The notes beneath the pieces were generated by a model. The model was given only the letters and a program-made list of their open reading frames with translations, was not told the DNA's origin and searched no databases. DNA of 18,038 nucleotides from Veillonellaceae bacterium UBA5809 (GTDB lineage: Bacteria; Bacillota; Negativicutes; Veillonellales; Dialisteraceae): contig DIDD01000010.1 of the NCBI GenBank assembly GCA_002417965.1, positions 1 through 18,038 on the forward strand, written 5' to 3'. Below are positions 1 through 7,224 of the stretch, piece by piece (position 1 is the stretch's first letter; each line of letters starts with the position of its first letter). The translations under genes were made by a program, and so were the position numbers.

Positions 1-195
1 AGGCATAACGGAAAAGTGGAACGGTCCCATCGGAAAGATAATGAGTATTTCTATGCAAGACACCAGTTTTATTCATATAAAGATTTTCAACATCAATTAA
101 AGGTTTGGAACCGTGTCTACAACGCTTTTCCCATGAGACCTCTTCATTGGAAATCCCCAAAGGAATTTCTGTCTTCTTTTTCCAGCACTCTGTAA
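1..195 (+). CDS. IS transposase, C-terminal fragment (cut by window edge)
   Basis: An open frame from the first base to a TAA at 193-195 encodes the last 64 residues of a DDE-type transposase of the IS481/IS3-like (rve integrase core) kind. The first residues read RHNGKVERSHRKDNEYFY. The N-G-x-V-E-R-x-H-R block normally carries the third acidic catalytic residue (the E), and the tail with WNRVYNAFPMRPLHWKSP is the usual end of the rve core. The catalytic D-D part lies outside the window, so completeness cannot be judged. The family group (IS481 versus IS3) is an inference from the motif. The element's end probably lies just after the stop codon, see 196-216. Confidence 0.85.
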   Translation, partial: RHNGKVERSHRKDNEYFYARHQFYSYKDFQHQLKVWNRVYNAFPMRPLHWKSPKEFLSSFSSTL

Positions 196-216
196 CATAT
201 CTTTGACAAACCAACA
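196..216. repeat. Probable right terminal end of the insertion sequence
   Basis: The 21 bases after the transposase stop end in CCAACA. Read from the outside inwards they begin TGTTGGTTTGTCAAAG, matching the 5'-TGT...ACA-3' ends typical of IS481-type elements. The other inverted repeat is outside the window, so this boundary is inferred. If right, the element ends 5 bp from the stop codon of the crotonase gene. Confidence 0.4.
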
Positions 217-221
217 CTTTT

Positions 222-998
222 TTATCTTCCTGTAAAACGGGGGCTGCATTTTTCATAAAAAGCCTTCACTCCCTCTTTAAAGTCATCTGTATCCATCAAA
301 AACGGAGTTACCATGGCTTCTGCTTCCAGACTCTCATCCAGTGTATCTGCCCGGTGATTCATCATTTTTTTTATCATCTCCAGCGCAAGAGGTGCTGCAT
401 GAGAAATTTCTTCTGCCCGTTCTGCGACCCGTTCCCGCAGCTGCTCTGCAGAAAATACGCCATTGACCAGCTGCAGCTCCAACGCTTCCCGGGCTGGTAC
501 AGGGCGTGCTGTCATCATGAGCTCTTTAGCTTTCATCAAACCCACCTGCTGTGCCAGATAATAAAATCCCCCGCAGTCCGGCGCCAGTCCGACCTTTACA
601 AAACTCTGGATAAAACTGGCCTCTTCCGCTGCATAAGCCATATCACAGGCAACTGCCAAATTGAATCCGGCTCCTGCCGCCACGCCGTTGACCATGGCAA
701 TCACCGGCTTGGGAAGATCATGGATCAGCCGGACGACCTGTCCCACTTTTCCAATAAAGACACGTCTTTCATCAAATGTTTTTAATGCTTTTAAAAAGTC
801 CAGATTACCGCCTGCGGAAAATGCGCGTCCTGCTCCGGTTAATACGGCACAGCGCACTTGGCTGTCTTTTTCCGCCTGCTCAAAACTGTCAATCAGCCCT
901 GCAATCAATTCTTCCGTAAATGTATTAAGATGCTTCGGCTGATTCATCGTAATCCACGCCGTCTTCCCCATAACCTCATACAAAACTGCCGGTTCCAT
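222..998 (-). CDS. Enoyl-CoA hydratase/isomerase (crotonase) family protein
   Basis: The 258-residue protein has the usual length of single-domain crotonases and starts at an ATG behind GGAGGG. The two oxyanion-hole segments are visible: AFSAGGNL (about 59-66) and NGVAAGAGFNLA (about 104-115), followed by CDMAYAAEEASF. Aligned by eye to classical enoyl-CoA hydratase, the second catalytic Glu is present (E159 in KAKELMMT). The first is replaced by Phe (F133 in IQSFVKVG), while an Asp occurs in GLAPDCGG (D141), as in PaaG-like or enoyl-CoA isomerase-like members. The substrate is therefore a CoA thioester, and isomerisation is as likely as hydration. It probably acts in the cytoplasm on fatty-acid or aromatic-acid CoA intermediates. 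No partner gene is adjacent; the transposase fragment lies just downstream. Family assignment is firm, reaction uncertain. Confidence 0.9.
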   Translation of the reverse strand: MEPAVLYEVMGKTAWITMNQPKHLNTFTEELIAGLIDSFEQAEKDSQVRCAVLTGAGRAFSAGGNLDFLKALKTFDERRVFIGKVGQVVRLIHDLPKPVIAMVNGVAAGAGFNLAVACDMAYAAEEASFIQSFVKVGLAPDCGGFYYLAQQVGLMKAKELMMTARPVPAREALELQLVNGVFSAEQLRERVAERAEEISHAAPLALEMIKKMMNHRADTLDESLEAEAMVTPFLMDTDDFKEGVKAFYEKCSPRFTGR

Positions 999-1179
999 AT
1001 TTTTCCCTCCTCATAAAAATAAAATTCATTTTAAACTGATTTAAGTATAACAGATTTTATACCTTGATGACTGCATTCTGAAGTCTTCGAAATCTGTTTG
1101 TACGTTCCTGATCTCAAAGGAAAATAGGAAATAAACGAATAACATTATATAATATTGATTGAAACTATTTTCACCTTCT

Positions 1180-1208
1180 TTGCCATGCTCAATCAGTATT
1201 ATTATAAT
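1180..1208 (+). promoter_or_regulatory. Promoter of the EamA transporter gene
   Basis: TTGCCA at 1180-1185, a 17-bp spacer and a perfect TATAAT at 1203-1208 form a sigma-70-type promoter about 40 bp before the ATG at 1248. The same -35/spacer/-10 combination occurs before yibE at 9387-9415. Confidence 0.7.
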
Positions 1209-1247
1209 TAGCCGAATAACTGTTTCACCAGCATAAAGGATATAAAT

Positions 1248-2111
1248 ATGAATTTAAAAACAGGAATTGCTGCATCCATCGGCGCCGCCCTCTGCTTCAC
1301 CATCATGGATGCCTTTGTAAAATCACTGGGACATATAGGAACAGGAGAACTTACTTTTTTCAGAGGACTCATAGGACTGGCTTTTCTCCCTGTACTGGCT
1401 CATTTCTCACGGACTCCGGTATTTTCCGGAAAAAACCGGCTTCTGCTTCTGCTCAGAGGACTCTTTGGAGGATCAGGAATTATATTTGTATTTCTATCCA
1501 TCCAAGGACTGACTCTGGGAGATGCATCTATCCTCACACAGCTCTCTGCCTTTTTTATGTGCATTCTTTCCCCCTTATTTTTAAAAGAGCAGTGGCCTTC
1601 TCATGTTCTTCCCGGTCTCATCATGATTACAGCAGGTACTTTTCTTGTTCTGCAGATCTGGAATTACAGCGCTTTTAATGTATACGCCCTGTATGGGCTG
1701 GCCGGAGCCGTATGCTCCGCCGCAGCCTATATCACCATCGGCCTGTTAGGCGAAAAAGGCGGTCACTCGGATATTGAAATTATTTTTTACTTTCAGCTCT
1801 GCAGCATGCTCCTCGGCGGAATTCTGACCGCCTCTGACTTTGTACTGCCTTCAGGAATCGAATGGCTGTGGATAGGGGGAATGAGTTTTTCCGCACTGGC
1901 TGCGCAGATGCTGCTGACATGGGCTTACCAGCATACACACTCGCTGGTTGTCTCCTTCACAATGTACACGGGCGTCCTTTTTCACGTATGGTTCGGCTGG
2001 ATATTGTGGGATGAAACACTGACTCTGTATTCCGAAATCGGAGGAGTTCTTATTCTTGCCGGCTCTGCATTTCTGCTTCTACTCAAGCAAAAAGTGTCCT
2101 CAAGGATATAG
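1248..2111 (+). CDS. EamA/DMT-family membrane transporter
   Basis: The 287-residue, very hydrophobic protein reads as ten membrane segments in two repeated EamA units, the classical drug/metabolite transporter layout (RhaT/RarD/YdcZ-type exporters, usually 280-310 residues). The first unit opens with ASIGAALCFTIMDAFVKSLG and has the FFRGLIGLAFLP segment typical of EamA domains. The second starts near residue 145 at LYGLAGAVCSAAAYITIGLLGE. The family exports or imports small metabolites, often amino acids or nucleotide-related compounds; the substrate here is not readable. The start is an ATG preceded by AAAGGA with suitable spacing. It is a single-gene unit: its own promoter lies upstream, and the stop codon sits inside a long hairpin shared with the convergent dehydrogenase gene. 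Confidence 0.9.
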   Translation: MNLKTGIAASIGAALCFTIMDAFVKSLGHIGTGELTFFRGLIGLAFLPVLAHFSRTPVFSGKNRLLLLLRGLFGGSGIIFVFLSIQGLTLGDASILTQLSAFFMCILSPLFLKEQWPSHVLPGLIMITAGTFLVLQIWNYSAFNVYALYGLAGAVCSAAAYITIGLLGEKGGHSDIEIIFYFQLCSMLLGGILTASDFVLPSGIEWLWIGGMSFSALAAQMLLTWAYQHTHSLVVSFTMYTGVLFHVWFGWILWDETLTLYSEIGGVLILAGSAFLLLLKQKVSSRI

Positions 2112-2147
2112 CCGGCAATTCCGTCCAGCCGGCTATATCCTTGAGGA
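2097..2147. terminator. Bidirectional hairpin terminator, 20-bp perfect stem
   Basis: Arms 2097-2116 and 2128-2147 are exact reverse complements (20 bp) around an 11-nt loop. The TAG stop of the transporter (2109-2111) is inside the left arm. On the minus strand the stem is followed by CACTTTTTGC, a short T-run, so it can terminate the minus-strand cluster. On the plus strand the T-tract is poor (GTACTTCATG), so termination in that direction is less certain. Confidence 0.75.
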
Positions 2148-2179
2148 GTACTTCATGTCTGTCTATATAATTTTAAAAT

Positions 2180-3205
2180 TCAGATTTTCTTTAACTTCTT
2201 AAAATGAAACTCTTGAATTGCTTCCTGATTAACACAATCAATCAATTTTTCTCCGGTCAGCACATTTTTCACATTTTGAATCAGCTGTATTTCCTTTGCA
2301 GCCCGGGTTTCTTCCGTACTGCTGGCTATATGGGGCGTGAGCAGCACCTGTTTCATACTGCGCAGCGGATGTACTGCCGGAAGCGGTTCAGGATCACACA
2401 CATCCAATGCCGCCTGTGCAATATGGCCCTCCCGCAGCGCTGTGACCAGATCTTCTGTAACAACGGTGTCTCCCCTGCCTACATTAACAAATAAAGCATT
2501 TTTCTTCATTTGCCTAAAAACCCCGATGTCGATTATGCCTTTTGTTGAGGACGACGCAGGAAGCACATTGATGAGCACATCCGATTCCTGATATAGTCTT
2601 TTACTTGAAACCCACCGGCACCCCTGCTCTCTTCCCGCAGGCAGCGGATGCCGATTATGATAAATGACATGCATGCCCAGGCACTGCAGAAATGAAGCCA
2701 GCACGCTTCCGATATGCCCCATTCCCAAAATACCTGCCGTATATCCTGCCAGATTATGGCCTTCATCCCACGTATTGTTTGGAGAATGAACCCATTGCCC
2801 AGCCCGCATGGCATCCACATAAGACAGGAGCTGCCGTCTCGAAGCCAAAATGAGTGTCAATGCCATTTCCGCCACAGTACTGCCGGAGGGAGAAGCTGCG
2901 TTGCAAAATGGAATGCCAAATTCAGTGCAGGCCTGTACATCGACTCTTTCATATCCTGCGAAATTTTGAATCACCAGCTTCAGCCGGGCGGCTTCCTGAA
3001 CCTCCTCCCTGTCCAGACGGGAATGAAACGCTAATACCAATATATCGGCATTCCGAATTCCATTTTTCATATCTTGAGAAGAAATCGGCTCTTTTCCGGT
3101 CCACTGCACAACATGACAGAATTTCTCCAATTCATCCGGGATTTCTTTTTTTACACCAGCGCCGCTGATAAATACAACCGGCCTCCTGTCCTGACATTCT
3201 TCCAT
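2180..3205 (-). CDS. D-2-hydroxyacid dehydrogenase (NAD-dependent)
   Basis: The protein is a D-isomer-specific 2-hydroxyacid dehydrogenase that reduces 2-oxo acids to (R)-2-hydroxy acids with NAD(P)H in the cytoplasm. From the preferred start it has 341 residues. It has a Rossmann signature GMGHIG at 161-166 and the catalytic triad Arg in NVGRGD (R244), Glu in DPEPLP (E273) and His in TPHIAS (H292). The frame stays open to an ATG at 3247, but nothing like a ribosome binding site precedes that codon, whereas GGAAGGAG lies 5 bases before the ATG at 3205, so 3205 is chosen. It is the last gene of the minus-strand cluster after the aminotransferase and the substrate-binding protein, which suggests reduction of the 2-oxo acid produced by transamination. 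The exact substrate is unknown; glyoxylate/hydroxypyruvate or phosphoglycerate-type activity cannot be excluded. Confidence 0.9.
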   Translation of the reverse strand: MEECQDRRPVVFISGAGVKKEIPDELEKFCHVVQWTGKEPISSQDMKNGIRNADILVLAFHSRLDREEVQEAARLKLVIQNFAGYERVDVQACTEFGIPFCNAASPSGSTVAEMALTLILASRRQLLSYVDAMRAGQWVHSPNNTWDEGHNLAGYTAGILGMGHIGSVLASFLQCLGMHVIYHNRHPLPAGREQGCRWVSSKRLYQESDVLINVLPASSSTKGIIDIGVFRQMKKNALFVNVGRGDTVVTEDLVTALREGHIAQAALDVCDPEPLPAVHPLRSMKQVLLTPHIASSTEETRAAKEIQLIQNVKNVLTGEKLIDCVNQEAIQEFHFKKLKKI

Positions 3206-3276
3206 AAAGACTCCTTCCGCAAAGCCGTATAATATGATGCCTTTCATTCTGGTTATTGAGCACCGGTTCTCATCAT

Positions 3277-4140
3277 TTATTTACTTTGCACCCAATGATT
3301 CCAAAACCCGGCGTCCATTCCGGAAAGATCATCATGAAGCCACTTTTCTGACAGAGATTTCAGAGTACCGTCTTTTTTCATAGATGCAATAGCCTTGTTG
3401 ACGCCTTCTTCCAATTTCTTTCCCCGTTCCGTTTTTTTGAAGGGACAGGCACTTCCCATAACACGGTAATGAGGATCAAAAATTTTCAAATCTGCTTTCA
3501 GAGAAAAAATGGCAATATTCGCTACACTTTTGTCCAAAAGGCCTGCTTCCGATATTCCGCTTAACACATTCGGCACCACATCTGCCTGCGTATCAAGGTT
3601 AATGGCCTGTATCTGAAGTCCGTATTTTTCATCCAGCTCATCCATAACCAGCTTCGAGCTGGTCGGCGCCCCTACACTGACTTTTTTATTCTTAAAAAAC
3701 TGAATGTCTTCAGCAGTTCCCAAAACCGGCTTATAGATAAAAACCGAATTATCTACATAAAAAGGCTCTGAGAATATATATTTTTCCATACGGGGCGGTG
3801 TTTCTGATATATTTCCCGCTATAGAATCAATCTGATCATTATCCAGCATCCCCCACAGGCCTGCAAATTCCCCTTGTCTGAATTCAATGGTCCATCCGTT
3901 CCGCTTCCCAATTTCATTCCATAAATCAATAGCAAAACCTTCCAGCCCCTGCGTACCGTTCTTTTCAGCCGTCTGTGCCCAATTGGCACCCTGCCCTGTA
4001 GTTCCTACGATCACTTTCATGCCGCTGGCAGAAGAATTCCCCTCTGAAACTTTTTCGCCGCCGCATCCTGTGAATCACGCTGCCATAAGCACAGCACAGA
4101 AAAAGATCAAGATCATTTTACTGATGCCTGCTGTTTTCAT
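3277..4140 (-). pseudogene. Polar amino-acid ABC transporter substrate-binding lipoprotein, nonsense codon in signal peptide
   Basis: From 4020 down to 3277 a 247-codon frame encodes a periplasmic-binding-protein type 2 (SBP_bac_3) domain, with GFAIDLWNEIGKRNGW, FSEPFYVDNSVFIYK and a C-terminal MKKDGTLKSLSEKWL. The frame continues upstream to an ATG at 4138-4140 behind AAAGGGGG. It gives a textbook lipoprotein signal (MKTAGISKMILIFFCAVLMAA, then FTGCGG with the lipobox Cys at codon 26), but codon 22 (4075-4077) is TGA. A single change from a sense codon such as TTA would explain it. As read, export is lost; restart at the ATG at 4020 (codon 41) would give an unexported protein, and no clear ribosome binding site was noted there. 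No ABC permease or ATPase gene is adjacent. Alternatives are a sequencing error or low-level readthrough. The rest of the domain shows no other lesion. Confidence 0.8.
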
Positions 4141-4167
4141 AACCCCCGCCCCCTTTTATTTCAACTC

Positions 4168-4180
4168 TTAACCCGGTTAA
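4168..4180. repeat. Short palindrome TTAACC-C-GGTTAA before the substrate-binding gene
   Basis: A 6-bp inverted repeat with a 1-bp centre lies about 30 bp upstream of the ATG at 4140, in the 101-bp gap after the aminotransferase. It could be a regulator site, but a match of this length can be chance. No convincing promoter was seen next to it. Confidence 0.25.
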
Positions 4181-4241
4181 CCTTTTATCTTAAAAACAGC
4201 CCTTGCCATATCGGAATACAGAACTTGATGCTTATTTCACA

Positions 4242-5498
4242 TTAAGCGCCCTGGAAATTTAACGTACTTGCCTCATTGGCCGCTGCCTTTACCGATCCAG
4301 CCAATCCCGGCATTTGTCTTAAAGGAATCGAACAGACTGCAATTCTTATGCCCTGCGGCAAAGGTACCAGAAAAATATTATATGTTTCCAAAATACTGCA
4401 TATTTGCTTGGCATGCAGTGTAGGAACTGTGATAAAGAAGCCGCATATATACGGAATCATGTCCAAGCCAGACACTTTGGCCTCCCGCGTAAAAATATCG
4501 GCACGCCGGCTGATCATATTTCTATTTTCTGTTCTTTCCCTGTTTAAATCCTTCAACAATGAAGGGGACCCGCATAATGCCCGCATGACATGCATTGGAG
4601 CACGGTTGCAGCTGCCCCATGTGCATTTGCTCATACACTGGCAGACCCTTACAAATTCATCCGCTTCCCTCCGTGTTGATGCAATACAGATCAATGCGCC
4701 CGCTCTCTGCCCATATAGGGTAAATCCCTTACTCATTGTATAAGCTGCCAAAACAAGCAGATTGGGAGGCAGATCAGAAAAACATCTGAAAAATTGCCGG
4801 CATTCATCCGCTTCGCCGCTGAAATCGAGATAAGCTACATCACAAAGAAGGATGACTGACTTTCCCGACAATGCAGTCTTCTTCAGCACATGCACCACAC
4901 CGGTCCATTCTTTTGCCGACAAATTATACCCCGTCGGATTATTGGCCGGGGAATTCAATAAAATAAGAAGACTGTCCTGGTATTTCAGAATTTGACCCAC
5001 TTTTCTTGCAAAATCTTCCAAATCAAATGTTCCTCTGTCATTGAGCAAATGAAACTGTTCCATCCTTCTCCCGTTATGAATACAAAGATTTTCATAACTC
5101 CCCCAATGCCAGTCTGTAGTAAGAACTATATCTCCCGGCTCCGTGTATCCGCAGACAGCATGATGAAGAGCCCCTGTGCTTCCCGGTACAGTACAGGCCC
5201 TGATATATCCATCCGGTCTGGATTCTCCGAAACATTGACTCATGCAGTCCTCGAGATAAGAATCCAATTCAGAAACATACGGAGCAATCTGTTCCGGAAC
5301 AAGCTGCCGGTATGCTCTCTGCACCGTTTTCATCATGACAAAACGCCCTTCATCATCGAAAATGCATCCGCTGGTTCCCCGGAGTATATGGTTCTCCCCC
5401 TTTTCCTGCGCCGCTCTGTCCGCATGAGCATTTGCCTCCGCAATGCTGCTGATTCCGGACAGGCCTCTGAACTGACTGCTGATCATACACTTATCCAA
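4242..5498 (-). CDS. PLP-dependent aminotransferase, class I/II
   Basis: The 418-residue protein is a fold-type I aminotransferase. The PLP site is visible in order: GSTGALHHAV (about 106-115), NSPANNPTG (182-190, with the Asn that contacts the cofactor), D220 and Y223 in LLCDVAYLDF, the Schiff-base lysine K257 in TMSKGFTLYGQRAG with R265, and a late Arg in QGIRIAVC that should bind the substrate carboxylate. The TMSKxxxxYGQR pattern resembles aspartate/aromatic aminotransferases of the TyrB/AspC kind, so an aromatic or dicarboxylic amino acid is likely but unproven. The start is a TTG (5496-5498) with AAAGGGGGGG well placed; the ATG four codons later would be too far from that site. It has its own promoter and a terminator-like hairpin in the leader. 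The neighbouring dehydrogenase could take its 2-oxo acid product. Confidence 0.88.
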   Translation of the reverse strand: MDKCMISSQFRGLSGISSIAEANAHADRAAQEKGENHILRGTSGCIFDDEGRFVMMKTVQRAYRQLVPEQIAPYVSELDSYLEDCMSQCFGESRPDGYIRACTVPGSTGALHHAVCGYTEPGDIVLTTDWHWGSYENLCIHNGRRMEQFHLLNDRGTFDLEDFARKVGQILKYQDSLLILLNSPANNPTGYNLSAKEWTGVVHVLKKTALSGKSVILLCDVAYLDFSGEADECRQFFRCFSDLPPNLLVLAAYTMSKGFTLYGQRAGALICIASTRREADEFVRVCQCMSKCTWGSCNRAPMHVMRALCGSPSLLKDLNRERTENRNMISRRADIFTREAKVSGLDMIPYICGFFITVPTLHAKQICSILETYNIFLVPLPQGIRIAVCSIPLRQMPGLAGSVKAAANEASTLNFQGA

Positions 5499-5632
5499 TA
5501 CAACCCCCCCTTTGTAAAAAAAAAGCCTGTCTCATAAGACAAGCCTCTGTGCTTCCTTTATTTTGCTCGGTCAATGTATCTTCCGATATCGCTTTGATAT
5601 ATTCATTGTATAGGATACAGTTTAAATGTCAA
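5499..5632 (-). promoter_or_regulatory. Promoter and ~100-nt leader with attenuator-like hairpin, aminotransferase gene
   Basis: On the minus strand TTGACA (5627-5632), a 16-bp spacer and TACAAT (5605-5610) form a good promoter between the MFS stop and the aminotransferase start. Transcription should begin near 5598. The leader then contains the hairpin and T-tract listed at 5516-5545, ending only about 17 bases before the TTG start and directly before its ribosome binding site. A short competing pairing (AAGC/GCTT just 5' of the stem) is possible but weak. No T-box (GGGTGGNACC), SAM or preQ1 motif was recognised. Confidence 0.55.
5516..5545 (-). terminator. Intrinsic terminator/attenuator before the aminotransferase
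   Basis: Minus-strand GCTTGTCT-TATG-AGACAGGC (arms 5537-5544 and 5525-5532, one G-U pair) is followed by nine T. It could end the upstream MFS transcript, but the promoter at 5605-5632 lies between the MFS gene and this hairpin, so transcripts from that promoter must pass it to reach the aminotransferase. Confidence 0.75.
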
Positions 5633-5711
5633 TCATTTTGCAATTCAATGTTTTTCATGAAAATATCCTATTCTTCATAATGAGATGTAAATGAGTGTAT
5701 ATTCCCTTTAT

Positions 5712-6925
5712 TTACAAGTGATGATATGAAATATGAAAAAACTTCCCCTCATGATTTATAACTGTATGCAAAGATAGAACCATCAAAATCAATCCTCCCG
5801 TCATAAAAATCCATGCACTGCCGGCCCATGATAAAAGCATTGCCGTAACCAGAGGGCCTGTCATATTCCCCGACTGCTGCATCATGGCATTCATACCAAA
5901 CATGCGCCCACGGAATTCCGGCGCACAATGCTCCGCAATCACCGCATTTAAAGAAGGCATCGTCCCCATCAGGAATAATCCTTCCACAAACTGCAAAAAT
6001 CCGAATATCCATACAGAATTAGTCAACCCCTGGAAAAACATGGCAGTTCCGCTGAAGAAAAGTGTTATGGCCATTGTACAGAAATATCCATGCATATGAC
6101 CTCTGCGCCCCCAAAAAGCAGAACTCAGCGCGCCGGCGGCCCGCCCAGTCCTAAAATAATTCCTGTTTTTAATTCCACAGCCTCCCGCTCCCCTGACAAA
6201 TCTGCCAAATGAACCGCCATACCTGACTGCATCATTAAAATGACACATTGAAAAGAGAACGTACAAAAAAGCATTTCCAGCAGGACCGGTTTGCGCCATA
6301 CCCGGCTAAAACACACCGGCGCATCTTCTATCCTCCGGACTGTTTTCTGAACAGGTGCATACGATTTTACAAAAATAAAAATAAGTACTGTCATAGCCAG
6401 CAAAATAACAGCTCCCATAATCATAGACGCGCGGATTCCCCAAAAATGTGAAACTATACCGCCGAAAACGGGGCCGCAGATATGGCCGAGCATCTGTCCT
6501 GTTAAAAAAAAGCCAAGAGCTTCTCCCATCCTTTTATCCGGTGCTGCCGAGGTGAGCAGCGCCATAGCCGCCGGCATATATCCATTGGCAAATCCATTGA
6601 TAACCCGGGCCGCCAGCAGTTGATACGGATCATTGACTGCTGCCGCCAGCAGATAATAAATTGACACACAGGCCATGGATCGGAGACACATCGTTTTTCT
6701 GCCGAATAAATCAGAAAAGCGTCCCCATACAGGAGCCATTACAGCTCCTACAAAAAAAGTAACTGAAAAAATAATCCCTGTCCATAAAGGAAGATCTGCC
6801 GGAGAAATTCCAAGCTGTGTAAGATATACCGGCAAAAAAGGCGCCATCATATTATAACTGGCCGACATACAGAACATACCTGCAGTCAGTACCGCCAACT
6901 GTTTCTTAAAATCGGTTTCATTCAT
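5712..6925 (-). pseudogene. MFS transporter (DHA1/multidrug-efflux type) with a frameshift
   Basis: Two overlapping frames together make one roughly 400-residue, 12-segment major facilitator. The first (6925 to 6125) carries the N-terminal half with motif A GRFSDLFGRKTM and ends GIILGLGGPPAR-stop. The second is read from about 6145 to 5712 and continues in register as RAAGALSSAFWGRRGH, ending HISYHHL. The frames meet in the GC-rich run at about 6133-6147, and a one-base loss there would explain the break. If real, the second half is lost and the transporter inactive; a sequencing or assembly error in the G/C run is the alternative. The ATG at 6925 has only a weak ribosome binding site (GGAAAA). 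The family exports drugs or metabolites by proton antiport; the substrate is unknown. It is the first gene of the minus-strand amino-acid cluster, behind a leader with a terminator-like hairpin. Confidence 0.85.
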
Positions 6926-7071
6926 ATGTTTTCCAATCCATGCCGCACTCTCTCTTTCATATCTCTTACCCTAAATTTCCTGATAAAAAAAGAGAGCCCC
7001 GTTGCTTCTTCGGGCCCTCTTCGTCTCTTGTTTTTCTTTACTATGATATCACGCAGAATAAAAAGAAACAA
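6926..7071 (-). promoter_or_regulatory. Promoter and ~110-nt leader with early terminator hairpin, MFS gene
   Basis: On the minus strand TTGTTT (7066-7071), a 17-bp spacer and TATCAT (7043-7048) form a plausible promoter, with a start near 7036. The hairpin at 6985-7021 begins about 15 nt into the transcript, and roughly 60 nt of further leader precede the ATG at 6925. The next gene to the right (pirin) is on the other strand, so there is no upstream minus-strand gene for this terminator to serve. Confidence 0.5.
6985..7021 (-). terminator. Terminator-like hairpin in the MFS leader
   Basis: Minus-strand AGAGGGCCCG pairs with CGGGGCTCTCT (about ten pairs, one G-U, one bulged G) across a nine-base loop and is followed by seven T. 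The GC-rich stem and T-run make it a strong intrinsic terminator candidate located between a promoter and its gene. Confidence 0.75.
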
Positions 7072-7224
7072 ATATTTTTTTATTTTTCAGTATTTTCTGC
7101 CATAAAATGCATCCGTTTTGGGCGGATATCCTCTTACCAATAAATCTCTATACATCATTTTTTAAATTATGATACAGTAAAAAAAACGATATAAGTTAAC
7201 TTTTTCCCGAAAGGAATTTCTCTT

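Noticed and set aside
354..942. Plus-strand open frames opposite the crotonase gene
   Set aside because: They are antisense to a clear, conserved coding region and have no ribosome binding site or recognisable family; the same applies to the other opposite-strand frames in the window.
3206..3247. Longer dehydrogenase start at 3247
   Set aside because: There is no ribosome binding site before it, while GGAAGGAG precedes the ATG at 3205.
4075..4077. TGA as selenocysteine or as a reassigned codon
   Set aside because: A selenocysteine in a signal peptide makes no sense, no SECIS-like stem was seen, and genes elsewhere in the window use TGA as a normal stop (for example 14756-14758).
5499..5600. 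T-box or known riboswitch in the aminotransferase leader
   Set aside because: No GGGTGGNACC antiterminator core or other familiar riboswitch signature could be found; only the terminator stem is supported.
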